From Garcia nutans (lineage: Eukaryota; Streptophyta; Magnoliopsida; Malpighiales; Euphorbiaceae): a stretch of 64,000 nucleotides of DNA. The stretch lies in contig CANTUV010000008.1 in assembly GCA_947685225.1 (NCBI GenBank), forward strand, positions 33,286,001 through 33,350,000. Direction: 5' to 3'. Below are positions 46,168-58,172 of the stretch, piece after piece. Under the pieces are notes generated by a model. The model searched no databases. It saw only the letters and a program-made list of their open reading frames with translations, and was not told the DNA's origin. Position numbers and translations under genes: made by a program. Position 1 is the stretch's first letter. Every line of letters starts with the position of its first letter.

Positions 46168-47660
46168 CAAATACACAATTCATTTATTATTCAATTATCA
46201 TTTTCATTCTCAATTCTCAACAACATTTAGGCAAACATGCCTTATTTCTTTCAATCGCATCATCATAGCCAAACACAATGGCATTGTCTCATATCATGTC
46301 TTATTTGAATTATCATTGCATCTTTGATATACATTTCAATGTATATTACTTATGAAACACATTACCATTCACAATGCATAACATAACATTGTTCAATCTC
46401 AACAATGCAATTAGGGCAAAGAACAATTGATATGATTCATAGCTTTAGGACCTTACACATACATTTGATTATATCATTCATTGATTCAAGTGTGTTTAAA
46501 GTGTTTAGGGTTAGGTTTAAGGACTAACCTACCTTTAGAGAACCAAAGCAATGCAAGAAGAACAAAGAATTAAAACCCTAACCCACACAATTGAGGGACA
46601 CGGCCAAACTTGTGGCCGTGTCACTCAAACCAATTGGACAGTAAGCAACACGGACAAGGGACACGGCCAAGCTTGTGACCGTGTCTCCCAAAACCAAAAT
46701 CCAGTAGTGAACACGGCTAAGGGACACGGCCGTGTCTCTCAAAAACTCAACCAACATGCCCAAATTTCCTTGGCTTGGCCGTGTCTCTCCTTTCCTTTGG
46801 CCGTGTCACTCATCACCAAAACCCTAAATGTAACCAACCCTCTTCCAAATGCATTTTAACATATAATTCCCAACACAAACTCACTCAAATGGATATAACT
46901 CATGTCATAGCACATATTCATCACAATAACCACTTAAACAACACATTTGAACACAAACCATCTCAAAACCCTAACTCAAACTTTACTCTTGATTTTCCAC
47001 TATCAATCTTCACTTATTTTTCCATAATCACAACCAAACCAACACCAATTCCAATTTTTAACCTTAAATCAATTCTAACACTTGCAAACACATATCAAAT
47101 ACACCAAATCATTACATCAAAAAATCACACTTCACTTTAAACATAACTTCAAAATTAACAAAGGAAAACAAGAGATTTCTTACCTTAGATGGAGAAATTT
47201 CACAAATCTCTAACCAAACTCTTTGATTGCCTCTTCAATTTACTTCTTGCCTCAAGAACACCTCCCTTTCTCTTTGCTATTTGGAGAGCCGGCCACTTCA
47301 AGAAAGAAAGAAGAAAAATGCACAAGTCAAACACCTTTTCTTCTTTTAATCTCCACCATGCATTTCATTTCAAGCAATTACTCATATACCCCTCATCACT
47401 TAACTTAGCTTTTGTCTCTTATAAACCCAATTAAGTAATTTCACATGCCATATAAAAATCTCCTCTTGCATTGACTCTCTCTCTTTGACCATATTATATG
47501 TTATATATATCACCATATACACAACATATAAACTTGTCTCTAAACCCTAAATTTTCCCAAAACACATATACATATACTTTTCTTTACTCAATTTAAACCA
47601 ACAACAACAACAACAACAACAACATACAAAACTTCTAGGGCATGCTTAGGGATATTACAA

Positions 47661-47673
47661 TTCTCCCCCTCTA
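47661..47673 (-). other. Polypurine tract of G6
   Basis: AGAGGGGGAGAA on the minus strand next to the LTR. Confidence 0.85.
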
Positions 47674-47706
47674 AAAAGAAAATTTCGTCCTCGAAATTAC
47701 CTGATA

Positions 47707-50700
47707 TCAACTTTGAAACAACTGTGGATACTGTTCTCGCATGGATTGTTCACTTTCCCAAGTTGCTTCTTCTTTTCCATGATTCTTCCACAAAATCTTC
47801 ACCAATGGCACTCTCTTGTTTCTCAGCTCTTTCACATCATGTGCCAAGATAGCAACTGGTTCCTCTTCAAAAGTCAAATCTGGGCTCACTTCGATAGATT
47901 CAATTGGCAACACATGAGATGGATCCGATCTGTACCTCCTTAACATAGAAACATGAAATACATTATGAATAAGATCCAACTCAGGTGGCAAAACAAGTCG
48001 ATACGCCACTGGCCCAACTCTTTCTAACACTTCATACGGCCCAATGAAACGAGGACTCAATTTCCCTTTCCGACCGAACCTCAAAATCTTCTTCCAAGGA
48101 GATACTTTCAAAAACACCTTATCTCCAACATCAAATTGAATGTCTCTCCTCTTTAGATCTGCATAAGACTTCTGTCGGTCTAAAGCTGCTTTTAATCTGC
48201 TTCGAATCAACTTTACTTTCTCTTCAGTTTCTTGAATCAAATCAGGCCCAATTATTTTACCTTCACCAAGTTCACTCCAACAAAGAGGTGTCCTGCACCG
48301 TCTACCATACAATGCTTCAAACGGTGCCATACCAATGCTAGATTGGTGACTGTTGTTGTATGCAAACTCCACAAGAGGTAAAAACCTATCCCAACTTCCA
48401 GAGAAATCGATGACACAGCTTCTCAACATGTCCTCAATAATCTGTATCACCCTCTCTGACTGTCCATCCGTCTGTGGATGAAAAGCAGTACTGAAGTGTA
48501 ATCGAGAACCCAAAGCACTATGCAAACTCTTCCAAAATCTTGAAGTAAACCTGGGATCTCGATCAGATAGTAAAGAAGTTGGAACACCATGCAACTTCAC
48601 AATCTCATGGATATACAGCTCAGCTAACCTCTCTAAAGAGTAATCCATCCGAACCGGAAGGAAATGAGCTGTCTTAGTCAATCTATCCACAATCACCCAT
48701 ATAGCATCATGCTTCTTTTGTGTCAATGGCAAACCAGACACAAAATCCATCGTCACTCTATCCCACTTCCATTCTGGCACTGACAACGGTTGAAGCAACC
48801 CAGTTGGAACTTGATGCTCTGCTTTAACCTTCTGACAAGTGAGACATTTCGATACAAACTCAGCAATGTCTCTCTTCAACCCAATCCACCAATAATGCTG
48901 TCTCAAATCATGATACATCTTCGTATTACCCGGATGCATAGCAAACATCGACTGATGAGCTTCTTCCAAAATGACCCTTTTCAAATCAGCATCATCGGGT
49001 ACACACAATCTGCTCTTGAACCAGAGACTTCCATCACTCTTCACAATAAAATCTCTACCCTTTCCACTCTGACAATCCGAAACAATCTTCTGTATCTTCT
49101 TATCGGCCAACTGAGCTTCTTTGATCTGATCTAACAAAATCGGCTTCAATTGCAACTGTGCCAATAATGCACCATCAACACAAGGTACAAAACTGGCATG
49201 CAATGCTCTCAACTCAACAAGCAACGAGAGCGAGTAAACTATTAAACCAGCTAAAGACTTCCGACTCAAGGCATCAGCAACAACATTTGCTTTACCTGGA
49301 TGATAGTCAATCAAGAAGTCGTAGTCTTTAATCAATTCTAACCATCTCCTCTGACGAAGATTGAGTTCTTTCTGGACACCCAAATACTTCAAACTCTTGT
49401 GATCAGTGTAGATGAAACATTTCTCCCCAAACAGATAGTGGCGCCAAATCTTCAATGCAAACACAATGGCAGCCAATTCCAAATCATGGGTCGGATAGTT
49501 AAGCTCATGCGGTTTCAACTGTCTAGATGCATAAGCTATAACTTTCCCTTCCTGCATCAATACACACCCCAAACCTCTATGTGAAGCATCACTGTAGATC
49601 ACATATGGTTTGCCTTCTACAGGTAAAGTAAGAACAGGCGCTTGAGTTAACATATCTCTCAACTGCTCAAAGCTCACCTTACACTGATCTGTCCACAAAA
49701 ACCTCACTCCCTTACGAAGCAATCTGGTGAGTGGAGTAGCTATCAAAGAAAACCCTTTCACAAACCGCCGGTAATAGCCTGCCAAACCCAGAAAACTTCG
49801 AACCTCTGTCACCGACTTGGGTGTACTCCAATTCAATATAGCTTCAACTATGCTCGGATCAACTCTGATGCCTTCTGCAGAAACAATATGTCCGAGAAAA
49901 GCTACTTGATCCAACCAGAACTCACACTTCGACAATTTGGCAAATAACTGTTTTTCTCTCAAAATCTGCAACACAATCCGCAGATGCAAATCATGTTCCT
50001 CTTCATTCCTTGAATACACTAGAATATCATCAATGAAGACCACTACAAACTGATCCAGATAGGGCCTAAACACCCTATTCATCAAATCCATGAAAGCTGC
50101 AGGTGCATTCGTCAAACCAAAAGGCATAACTAAAAATTCATAATGCCCATACCTGGTCCGAAAGGCGGTCTTGGAAATGTCTTCAGCTTTGACTCTCAGC
50201 TGATGGTACCCTGATCTCAGATCAATTTTAGAAAACACAGCTGCTCCTTTCAATTGATCAAAGAGATCATCGATTCTAGGCAAAGGATATTTATTTTTAA
50301 TAGTCACCTTGTTCAATTGCCTATAATCGATACACAACCTCATAGTACCATCTTTCTTTTTCACAAATAGCACAGGAGCTCCCCAAGGAGAAACACTGGG
50401 GCGAATAAATCCTTTGTCCAACAACTCCTGTAATTGCACTTTCAATTCCCTCAATTCTGCTGGTGCCATTCTATAAGGAGTAATAGAGATAGGAGTGGTA
50501 CCAGGCAACAATTCAATACCGAACTCCACCTCTCTCTCAAGAGGCAACCCTGGCAACTCCTCTGGAAACACATACGGGAACTCAGCAACTGTGGCAATGT
50601 TATCAATAGGGGAACCCTTCACTCTAGTATCCACCACATGAGCAAGATAGGCTTCACACCCCTTTCTAATCAATCTCCTAGCTGCAACAGCTGAAACAAA

Positions 50701-51126
50701 TAAGGAGGCTAGCTGTTCCTGCTCATTAGATACTATCACCTCTCTACCATCACCCGTTCTCAAAGAAACAATTTTCTTTTTACAACCCACTAAAGCTCCA
50801 TGTCGAGATAGCCAATCCATACCTAAGATCACATCATATTCCTTAAATGGCATCTCAATCAAGTCTCCAAGGAACTCCTCACCTTGCACCCTCACTGCAC
50901 TATCTCGGTGCACCTTACTCACAACCACACTATGCCCTAACGGATTTGTCACCAACACATCAAATCCTAGGGACTCAGCATGCACATCAAATACAGGCAA
51001 AACAGATGCACTAATATATGAATGCGTGGAACCCGGATCAATCAAAGCAAGTACTGGAGTATTAAATAAAGAAAAAGTACCAGCTATGACTGCCGATGCA
51101 TCAGGCTGCCTCTGCATAACATACAT
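47707..51126 (-). CDS. G6 pol polyprotein, 1139 codons, open
   Basis: Collinear with G3 pol: protease ([13 protein letters not shown]), reverse transcriptase with [11 protein letters not shown] and FIDDILVYS, RNase H (YSDASH), integrase zinc site ([22 protein letters not shown]), [16 protein letters not shown] and TDGQSERV catalytic residues, [16 protein letters not shown] and a chromodomain-like tail ending EQYPQLFQS. No stop or frameshift. The ATG at 51126 follows a TGA by four codons in the same frame, so pol would normally be made as gag-pol; internal initiation at this ATG is possible but not shown. Confidence 0.92.
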   Translation of the reverse strand: MYVMQRQPDASAVIAGTFSLFNTPVLALIDPGSTHSYISASVLPVFDVHAESLGFDVLVTNPLGHSVVVSKVHRDSAVRVQGEEFLGDLIEMPFKEYDVILGMDWLSRHGALVGCKKKIVSLRTGDGREVIVSNEQEQLASLFVSAVAARRLIRKGCEAYLAHVVDTRVKGSPIDNIATVAEFPYVFPEELPGLPLEREVEFGIELLPGTTPISITPYRMAPAELRELKVQLQELLDKGFIRPSVSPWGAPVLFVKKKDGTMRLCIDYRQLNKVTIKNKYPLPRIDDLFDQLKGAAVFSKIDLRSGYHQLRVKAEDISKTAFRTRYGHYEFLVMPFGLTNAPAAFMDLMNRVFRPYLDQFVVVFIDDILVYSRNEEEHDLHLRIVLQILREKQLFAKLSKCEFWLDQVAFLGHIVSAEGIRVDPSIVEAILNWSTPKSVTEVRSFLGLAGYYRRFVKGFSLIATPLTRLLRKGVRFLWTDQCKVSFEQLRDMLTQAPVLTLPVEGKPYVIYSDASHRGLGCVLMQEGKVIAYASRQLKPHELNYPTHDLELAAIVFALKIWRHYLFGEKCFIYTDHKSLKYLGVQKELNLRQRRWLELIKDYDFLIDYHPGKANVVADALSRKSLAGLIVYSLSLLVELRALHASFVPCVDGALLAQLQLKPILLDQIKEAQLADKKIQKIVSDCQSGKGRDFIVKSDGSLWFKSRLCVPDDADLKRVILEEAHQSMFAMHPGNTKMYHDLRQHYWWIGLKRDIAEFVSKCLTCQKVKAEHQVPTGLLQPLSVPEWKWDRVTMDFVSGLPLTQKKHDAIWVIVDRLTKTAHFLPVRMDYSLERLAELYIHEIVKLHGVPTSLLSDRDPRFTSRFWKSLHSALGSRLHFSTAFHPQTDGQSERVIQIIEDMLRSCVIDFSGSWDRFLPLVEFAYNNSHQSSIGMAPFEALYGRRCRTPLCWSELGEGKIIGPDLIQETEEKVKLIRSRLKAALDRQKSYADLKRRDIQFDVGDKVFLKVSPWKKILRFGRKGKLSPRFIGPYEVLERVGPVAYRLVLPPELDLIHNVFHVSMLRRYRSDPSHVLPIESIEVSPDLTFEEEPVAILAHDVKELRNKRVPLVKILWKNHGKEEATWESEQSMREQYPQLFQS

Positions 51127-51141
51127 CCTCTGGGAAGATCA

Positions 51142-52349
51142 AACCTCCTCTGGCCTACTCTCCCTGGATGTAGCACCTCCTCTAGCACTGAACCCATATC
51201 TTCCTCCTCGGCTGAAACCCCTGCCTCCTCGACCTCCTCTCACACTAGGTCGAGAAGCTGCAGTATCAACTGACATCTGCTCTTGCCTCTCAGGACAATC
51301 TCTCATAAAGTGATCAGGTGACCCACACCTGAAACATACCCCTGCAACACTAGCCTTCCAACAAGGACCACCATGCGGCCTACCACAATGGATACAGACG
51401 GGTAAGGTGGATCTCTGAACCATAGGGGTCGAAGCACTCGCCACTGAAGCTGCAGGTCTAAATTTTTGCCTCTGTAACTGCACTGACCTACCCGCTGGTC
51501 TCTGGCTCCTACTACTCCGAGGAACAAAACTTCCTCTACCCCTTTTCTCAGAAGAAGACCCTGCCTCGAACTGGGGCCTTCTAATTCTAACCTCTTCTTC
51601 TGAAGCACCGCAATACCCTGAGCTCGCTCTACACTTCGAGCTGCTGCCACAAGCTGTGAGAAATCCTGATATCTGGATCCAGCCACTAAGCACATGATCG
51701 AGGGCCTCAATCCCTCCTCAAATCGCCGACATCTATCAATCTCATCAGCAATGATACCCCCAACATACTGACTCAGTCGAATAAACTCAACTTCATACTC
51801 AGTAACAGTCTTGCTGTCTTGCTTCAAGCTCAAGAACTCCATCTTCTTCATGTCCTTATACTCCCTAGGAGTATACTTCAACTCAAATTCCTTCAGAAAA
51901 TCGGCATATGACAAGGTTGGTGGATCTTCCATAGAATGTGGCACTGTCTTCCACCAGTCGTAGGCGTCCTTCTGTAGCAAAGATCTTGCATAATCAAACT
52001 TTTCCTCCGATGTGGCTTGCAACTGAATAAAGATCCTCTGTACTTTGTCAAGCCACTGTTCTGCTACAGCTGGATCAGTAGTACCAAGGAAATCCTCTGC
52101 TCCATACTTCCTTAGTTTGTCATAGTGCCTCACTGGTACCACAGGCTGAGGGGGTGGTGGCACTGGTTGCACTGGTGCTTGCCTCATAACTTCCATCATA
52201 TGTCTAAACCAGGCTGGCGGAACCTCCTCACCAACTGGTCTACCCGACACCGAAGCAGGTGCCTCCTCAACACTATCAACTCTAGCTCCATCAGCAAGAG
52301 CAATACTCTCGGCACTACCCTCAATCGACTGACGTGAGTCAGAATCCAT
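51142..52349 (-). pseudogene. G6 gag, one frameshift, ends at in-frame TGA
   Basis: It starts at the ATG at 52349 (MDSDSRQSIEG). The gag core is intact to VERAQGIA, where a net 1-base loss near 51605-51612 shifts the frame; the correct reading resumes as ASEEEVRIRRPQFEAGSSS and runs through a knuckle-like CIHCGRPHGGPC, the CCHC knuckle [14 protein letters not shown] and an RGG-rich linker. It ends at TGA at 51139-51141, where G1 has GGA, a single G-to-T change. The frame beyond is pol. Confidence 0.92.
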
Positions 52350-52498
52350 CACAACCTAAGTCTGCAAACACAACATACTACATCTTATTAAAGATCAGAG
52401 ATTGCCAATCCCAAACATGTATTTTTATTCAAAACCAACTTTTTAAGTAAAAATATTCTTTTTATTACATTTTACCTAGGTTGAGAATCTCAAACCTA

Positions 52499-52511
52499 GG
52501 CTCTGATACCA
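52499..52511 (-). other. Primer-binding site of G6
   Basis: TGGTATCAGAGCC on the minus strand, seven bases from the 5' LTR. Confidence 0.92.
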
Positions 52512-52905
52512 AAACAATTGTAACACCCCCATATCCAATGCACACACACTACAACCACAACAATGTAGCATAAGTGCACCAAACATAGGGATGCTACGGT
52601 TCTTTTAACATTCAAAACACTTTAAACTTGATACAATACCCTTATCATTATACATTATAGAAAAGTAGATCATTTACTTATAAAACAAAACATATTAGTT
52701 TTATATATATATACATTTAAATATTACACAGCGGAAGTTATAAAATATTTACATATTTACATATTAAACATTTCTTTACAAAATATAAAGAAGTATACAT
52801 GATTGGCAAGTTTGCTCTGATCTTTAAGCTCCCAAAATGGATTCTTCAAGGTCTACTCTCACTTGGTCTTGATGAACTCTCGGGTTCAACTCTATCAACT
52901 CTATT

Positions 52906-52947
52906 ACCTGCGCGATTAAACACTATCGCGCTAAGCCAACGGCTTAG
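52906..52947 (-). other. Twin hairpin, G6 5' LTR
   Basis: Same sequence as the copy at 45635-45676. Confidence 0.88.
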
Positions 52948-53153
52948 TAAGATAATCATGCAAATGATATGACTTAGTGCAATGCAATGTCATTTCTCAA
53001 TCCATATTATACATGTAACATCATTTATGCAAAACTAACAACATACTTTCACATTACATATCACATTTCAATATCTTTTCATATACCTCATTAGTATTCA
53101 TTTAACCATTCATAAACAACACTAAACAAAGACAAGCATGGGCCCAAGACACA

Positions 53154-53441
53154 CTAATATGCCATTCAATTTTCAGAGTTAATGCTTTGGTCTTGTGATC
53201 ACATTTATCAATATCATATACCCAACTAGGCTTCAAGGATTAAGTTCAACCAAGCTTCAAGGGGAGCAAAGCATGCTAAGCTTCTACCCAACTTGGCTTC
53301 AAGAACTAACCCAACCTAACTTCAAGGGTGGTAACATCTCAATTAGGCTTCAAGGATTCAATCCAACCTAACTTCAAGAGATTGTTACACTTATTAGGCA
53401 TGCCACCAACAACCAACTCTGAAAATGGAATAACACATTAG
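53154..53441 (-). repeat. Inverted-repeat cassette, G6 5' LTR
   Basis: Arms at 53154-53180 and 53415-53441. The interior is CTTGAAGC-type repeats. Confidence 0.85.
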
Positions 53442-54951
53442 CCACACAATACATTTATTATTCAATTATCATTTTCATTCTCAATTCTCAACAACATTTA
53501 GGCAAACATGCCTTATTTCTTTCAATCGCATCATCATAGCCAAACACAATGGCATTGTCTCATATCATGTCTTATTTGAATTATCATTGCATCTTTGATA
53601 TACATTTCAATGTATATTACTTATGAAACACATTACCATTCACAATGCATAACATAACATTATTCAATCTCAACAATGCAATTAGGGCAAAGAACAATTG
53701 ATATGATTCATAGCTTTAGGACCTTACACATACATTTGATTATATCATTCATTGATTCAAGTGTGTTTAAAGTGTTTAGGGTTAGGTTTAAGGACTAACC
53801 TACCTTTGGAGAACCAAAGCAATGCAAGAAGAACAAAGAATTAAAACCCTAACCCACACAATTGAGGGACACGGGCAGCCACTTGAGGGACACGGCCAAG
53901 CTTGTGGCCGTGTCACTCAAACCAATTGGACAGTAAGCAACACGGACAAGGGACACGGCCAAGCTTGTGACCGTGTCTCCCAAAACCAAAATCCAGTAGT
54001 GAACACGGCTAAGGGACACGGCCGTGTCTCTCAAAAACTCAACCAACACGCCCAAATTTCCTTGGCTTGGCCGTGTCTCTCCTTTCCTTTGGCCGTGTCA
54101 CTCATCACTAAAACCCTAAATGTAACCAACCCTCTTCCAAATGCATTTTAACATATAATTCCCAACACAAACTCACTCAAATGGATATAACTCATGTCAT
54201 AACACATATTCATCACAATAACCACTTAAACAACACATTTGAACACAAACCATCTCAAAACCCTAACTCAAACTTTACTCTTGATTTTCCACTATCAATC
54301 TTCACTTATTTTTCCATAATCACAACCAAACCAACACCAATTCCAATTTTTAACCTTAAATCAATTCTAACACTTGCAAACACATATCAAATACACCAAA
54401 TCATTACATCAACAAATCACACTTCACTTTAAACATAACTTCAAAATTAACAAAGGAAAACAAGAGATTTCCTACCTTAGATGGAGAAATTTCACAAATC
54501 TCTAACCAAACTCTTTGATTGCCTCTTCAATTTACTTCTTGCCTCAAGAACACCTCCCTTTCTCTTTGCTATTTGGAGAGCCGGCCACTTCAAGAAAGAA
54601 AGAAGAAAAATGCAGAAGTCAAACACCTTTTCTTCTTTTAATCTCCACCATGCATTTCATTTCAAGCAATTACTCATATACCCCTCATCACTTAACTTAG
54701 CTTTTGTCTCTTATAAACCCAATTAAGTAATTTCACATGCCATATAAAAATATCCTCTTGCATTGACTCTCTCTCTTTGACCATATTATATGTTATATAT
54801 ATCACCATATACACAACATATAAACTTGTCTCTAAACCCTAAATTTTCCCAAAACACATATACATATACTTTTCTTTACTCAATTTAAACCAACAACAAC
54901 AACAACAACAACAACATACAAAACTTCTAGGGCATGCTTAGGGATATTACA

Positions 54952-55073
54952 ATTGATTTATTTATGATGAATGGTTATTTACTTTTATCGATTAATTTTG
55001 ATTTTCAAACGTTGTAAGAGGTATGTTTCCACTTTGTGGGTACCTCATTAATTAATTTCTATGTAATTTAAGC
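54952..55073 (+). repeat. Ogre/Tat-like LTR, middle piece
   Basis: A short stretch between G6 and S3. GTATGTTTCCACTTTGTGGG (from about 55021) is the first of three diverged units, the next two at 58203-58232 and 58258-58290, on the other side of S3. That supports one LTR split by insertions. Confidence 0.65.
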
Positions 55074-57027
55074 TGTAATATCCCGAGATATACCTTAAAA
55101 GTTTTGGAGGAGTTGTTGTATTTGGATTTAATATATATGTGATGTATATGTATATGTCTAATTGTAATATCCCTAAGTGTGCCTAGAAGTTATGATAATA
55201 TTGTTATTATTGAATTGAAGGTGTAAGTGATAAGTGGTAATTGTGTATGGTTTATTTGAATGATAAAAGAAGTTAAGAGATAATGTATATGTGTAATTGG
55301 AAAGAAAAGCAATGTGTAGAGAGAAGTGTATATGTAGTGTATATGGTGATATATATGACATATAAGTTGGTCAAAGGGCTTGGTCAAGGGAAGAAGATAT
55401 TTATATTGTTAAGTGTGAAATTACCAAAATGGGCAAGAGTTTGTAAAGGGAATTAAAATGTGCATGAGGGTAAGATAGTAAATTACTTTTGGAGGAGTAT
55501 TTAATGAGTGTTGACTTTAGGGTTTCTTCATCATTTCTTCTTCTTCTTCCTTGTGTGGCAGGCTCACCTAAAGCAAAGGATGACAAGAGAGCTAAGTGAG
55601 GGTTTGATGTTCTAAGCTTCAAAGTTGAGAGAGATTTCAAGTAAACAAGTTGGAATTTCAAGAATTTCATGATTTTGGGTAAGTTTGCTCTTGTTTACTC
55701 TTGTTATTTTTGAAGTTATGCTTGAGTTGAGTTGTGATTTGATGATGGTATGATTAAGTTGCTTATGGTGTGATTTTAAGTATTGATTTTGCTTGATAGA
55801 TGAGAAGTTGGGTTGGTGTTGGTGATGGAAGAGTAAGAGTTGTGTTTAGTGAAATTGTTTCTGTTTTACAATTAGTAAAGGCTGTGATTTGTATGATTTT
55901 TAATTAATTATAGAAAAATGTTCTTGAAGTGAATTTTTGATATGTTGTGCCTCTATGAGTCTAGAATGACTGAAAAATATGTTGATTCGATTTTGGATAG
56001 GTTATGAGTTTAGAAAGATTATTTTTATTAGACCTGTTCCAGCAGGTACCTTAACTGAGACAGCTCTATTTCGGGATTTTTAATAAAATGTAGAAAAATC
56101 ATATTCAATTGAATTTTGGATATGTTGTTTCTTAGTGAGTCTAGTATTTTAGAAAAATAATTTGGAACCACGTTGATTGAATTTGATTTATGGAATTCAC
56201 AAAGTTCAGAACTGCTGCCAGGATGCAGGGCAATTGGGGCAGTCTGGTTAGGTGAACTATTTGACCAAGATTTTGTGTTCAGTTTGATCTGAAATTTTAA
56301 AGGAATGATTTTAAGATACAAAAATAAATTCTGTAAAAATTTTAGAATTTTTAGTCAAGTAGATTATTTTATACAATTTTTCAAAATAAGGATAAAATGG
56401 AGTCTAAAACCAGAATATACTATTCATATGGTCATTTTGCTAATATTCCTTTTGGATTAGGTTTTGGAAGGAAGTGAATTGCCCTAAGTTGAGAAGTAAA
56501 GAACTCTTGAGAGAAGAAGAGTTTAGAGTTGTGTGAAGTGCTATTGAGGTAAGTACAAAACCCTATTTGATTTCATATATTTATATGACTTTGAACCTTA
56601 AACCATTTGATTATAAATGTGTTAAGAAATCTATTATATCATTGATACCTATGAGTATATCAATAAGAGTATATGAAATGTGAGAGCATTCAATAATGTA
56701 TATACTATGAAAGATGAAAGATGTGATGATATGATTGTATGATATGATGATATAATAATGTAATTGATTGTGTATACTTAAATGATGAATGATTATATAT
56801 GTAATAATAATGAGACATGAAATAGAGATTGAGATATAATGATGTATGAAGCTATCGTGATTGGCTATGATGATGTAAATGATGATTGAGGCATGTTTGC
56901 CTAATTGATGCCATTGTGATTGGCTATGATGAGGTAAATGATGAATTGTTCCAATGTGATTTGAGATATGGTGCAAATCTATTGTGTAATGTGAAATGAA
57001 TTGAGAAAGTAGAGATAAATGGACGAA

Positions 57028-57320
57028 CTTATCTGCCTCCTGCGGAACCATGCGGACCCCTGTGGATTGGGCAACCGAACTTGGACTACCGACCTGGTTG
57101 GGGGAAAGTTCGATTCATTCAGTGTTATACGTACCTATCTGCCTCCTGCGGAACCATGCGGACCCAGTGAATTGGGCAACCGAACTTGGACTACCGACCT
57201 GGTTGGGAGAAGGTTCGTTAATGATAGTTTTATACATGCCTATCTACCTCCTGCGGACCCCTGGGATTGGCAGTGGCCTGAGGCCCAGTGGACAACCGAC
57301 CTGGTTGGGGAAAGGTTTGT
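57028..57320 (+). repeat. About 106-bp tandem repeat, three units, in S3
   Basis: Units begin near 57031, 57137 and 57242 (ATCTGCCTCCTGCGG), each with GAACTTGGACTACCGACCTGG-like text in the first two and a shorter third unit. It occupies the place of the cassette interior in other LTRs. Overlapping open frames here are repeat by-products. Confidence 0.85.
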
Positions 57321-57761
57321 ATTTGCAGCTATGGTTGTTGGAAATGATGATGAACTTTGAATAACATATTAGTGTGTTTTGGGCCCGAGTATGTCTTTGT
57401 TGTTAATATGATATACAAATGTTGAAATAAATAAATATTGAGATCAATGATTGGTGAATTGTGAATATAACAATGTTATGTAGTCTGATATGTAATGTGT
57501 ATATTGTTTGTGAGTATTAGTGATGGATTGTGGTTGATGATAATGGTTGCCTTTATTGGGAATATGATTTATGATTGGTAAACTATGATTTGTCGTAATG
57601 TTATAAGCATATATATATAGTTTATGAGGTTGGTAGAAATTTATGTGGAATGCATTGGAAAAAGGGAAAACAGGTTAAGAGAATGATAAAACATGATGCT
57701 AAAAATATGAGGTATGTTTATTTTGCAATGTATATTTTGTTTTTAATATTTATTTGTATTA

Positions 57762-57803
57762 CTAAGCTTTTGGGCTTAGCGTGGTTATATTAATCACGCA
57801 GGT
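57762..57803 (+). other. Twin hairpin, S3
   Basis: CTAAGC, loop, GCTTAG, then GCGTG, loop, CACGCAGGT. The second stem has changed from GCGCG/CGCGC to GCGTG/CACGC on both arms. Confidence 0.87.
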
Positions 57804-58172
57804 AAAAGGTGATGGATTTGGAGTTAAACCATTATGTCTTGAAAAGGGCAAGTGTAGCTCGAGACCAACTAGAAGATGGTGCATGCATGTATAAGTTAAT
57901 ATATATATTGCATTTTTTTTATAAGAATGTATTCATATGTATCAATAAATCTTTGGAAGAGACAATGTAACTATTATATATATATGTGTTATTATCAAAA
58001 GGATAGTGATCTTGTAAATCATTTTATATAATAAAATGTACTATTGTTTTAGAAGTTAAGTAAAGATTTTTAATTGTAATAACTAGTGGCATCCTTATAC
58101 TCTATATACTTACTTTGCATATACAAAGTATATGTATGGTACTTATATAGAGTATCGGGGTGTTACATAAGC

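Larger units (their letters stand above)
45250..47659 (-). repeat. 3' LTR of G6, 2410 bp
   Basis: TGTAACACCCC start and GGATATTACA end on the + strand. Holds the twin hairpin (45635-45676), a cassette (45883-46167) and a GACACGGCC/GGCCGTGTC cluster at 46594-46806. Confidence 0.94.
45250..54951 (-). mobile_element. Gypsy element G6 (Tekay/Del-like), full length 9702 bp
   Basis: Minus-strand element with LTRs at 45250-47659 and 52519-54951. Flanks are AATGA (45245-45249) and ATTGA (54952-54956), a 5-bp duplication with one change. The LTRs look about 99% identical (roughly 20 differences plus a net 23-bp indel). Primer site, polypurine tract and near-complete coding sequence are present; two coding lesions are seen. 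It lies in the Ogre/Tat-like LTR. Confidence 0.94.
52519..54951 (-). repeat. 5' LTR of G6, 2433 bp
   Basis: Counterpart of 45250-47659. Its palindrome cluster (about 53865-54100) has an extra ACGGGCAGCCACTTGAGGG piece, which explains most of the length difference. Confidence 0.94.
55074..58167 (+). mobile_element. Chimeric Tekay-like LTR S3, duplication TAAGC
   Basis: It starts TGTAATATCCCGAG and ends GGTGTTACA, with TAAGC at 55069-55073 and 58168-58172. A second LTR start (TGTAATATCCCTAAG) appears at 55163, 89 bp in, but only one LTR end is found. Most likely one LTR inserted in another and recombination then removed the inner end. It has GGTAAGT at 55678-55684 and 56548-56554, CCATTGTGATTGG-type repeats, a 106-bp tandem repeat and the twin hairpin. 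Confidence 0.85.

Noticed and set aside
47189..47434. 81-codon plus-strand frame, repeated at 54481-54726
   Set aside because: It is antisense to the LTR leader of G6 and present twice only because LTRs are duplicated; no domain seen.
57019..57364. Overlapping frames with repeated GNRTWTTDLVG peptides
   Set aside because: Frames open in more than one register through a 106-bp DNA repeat; no protein family recognised.
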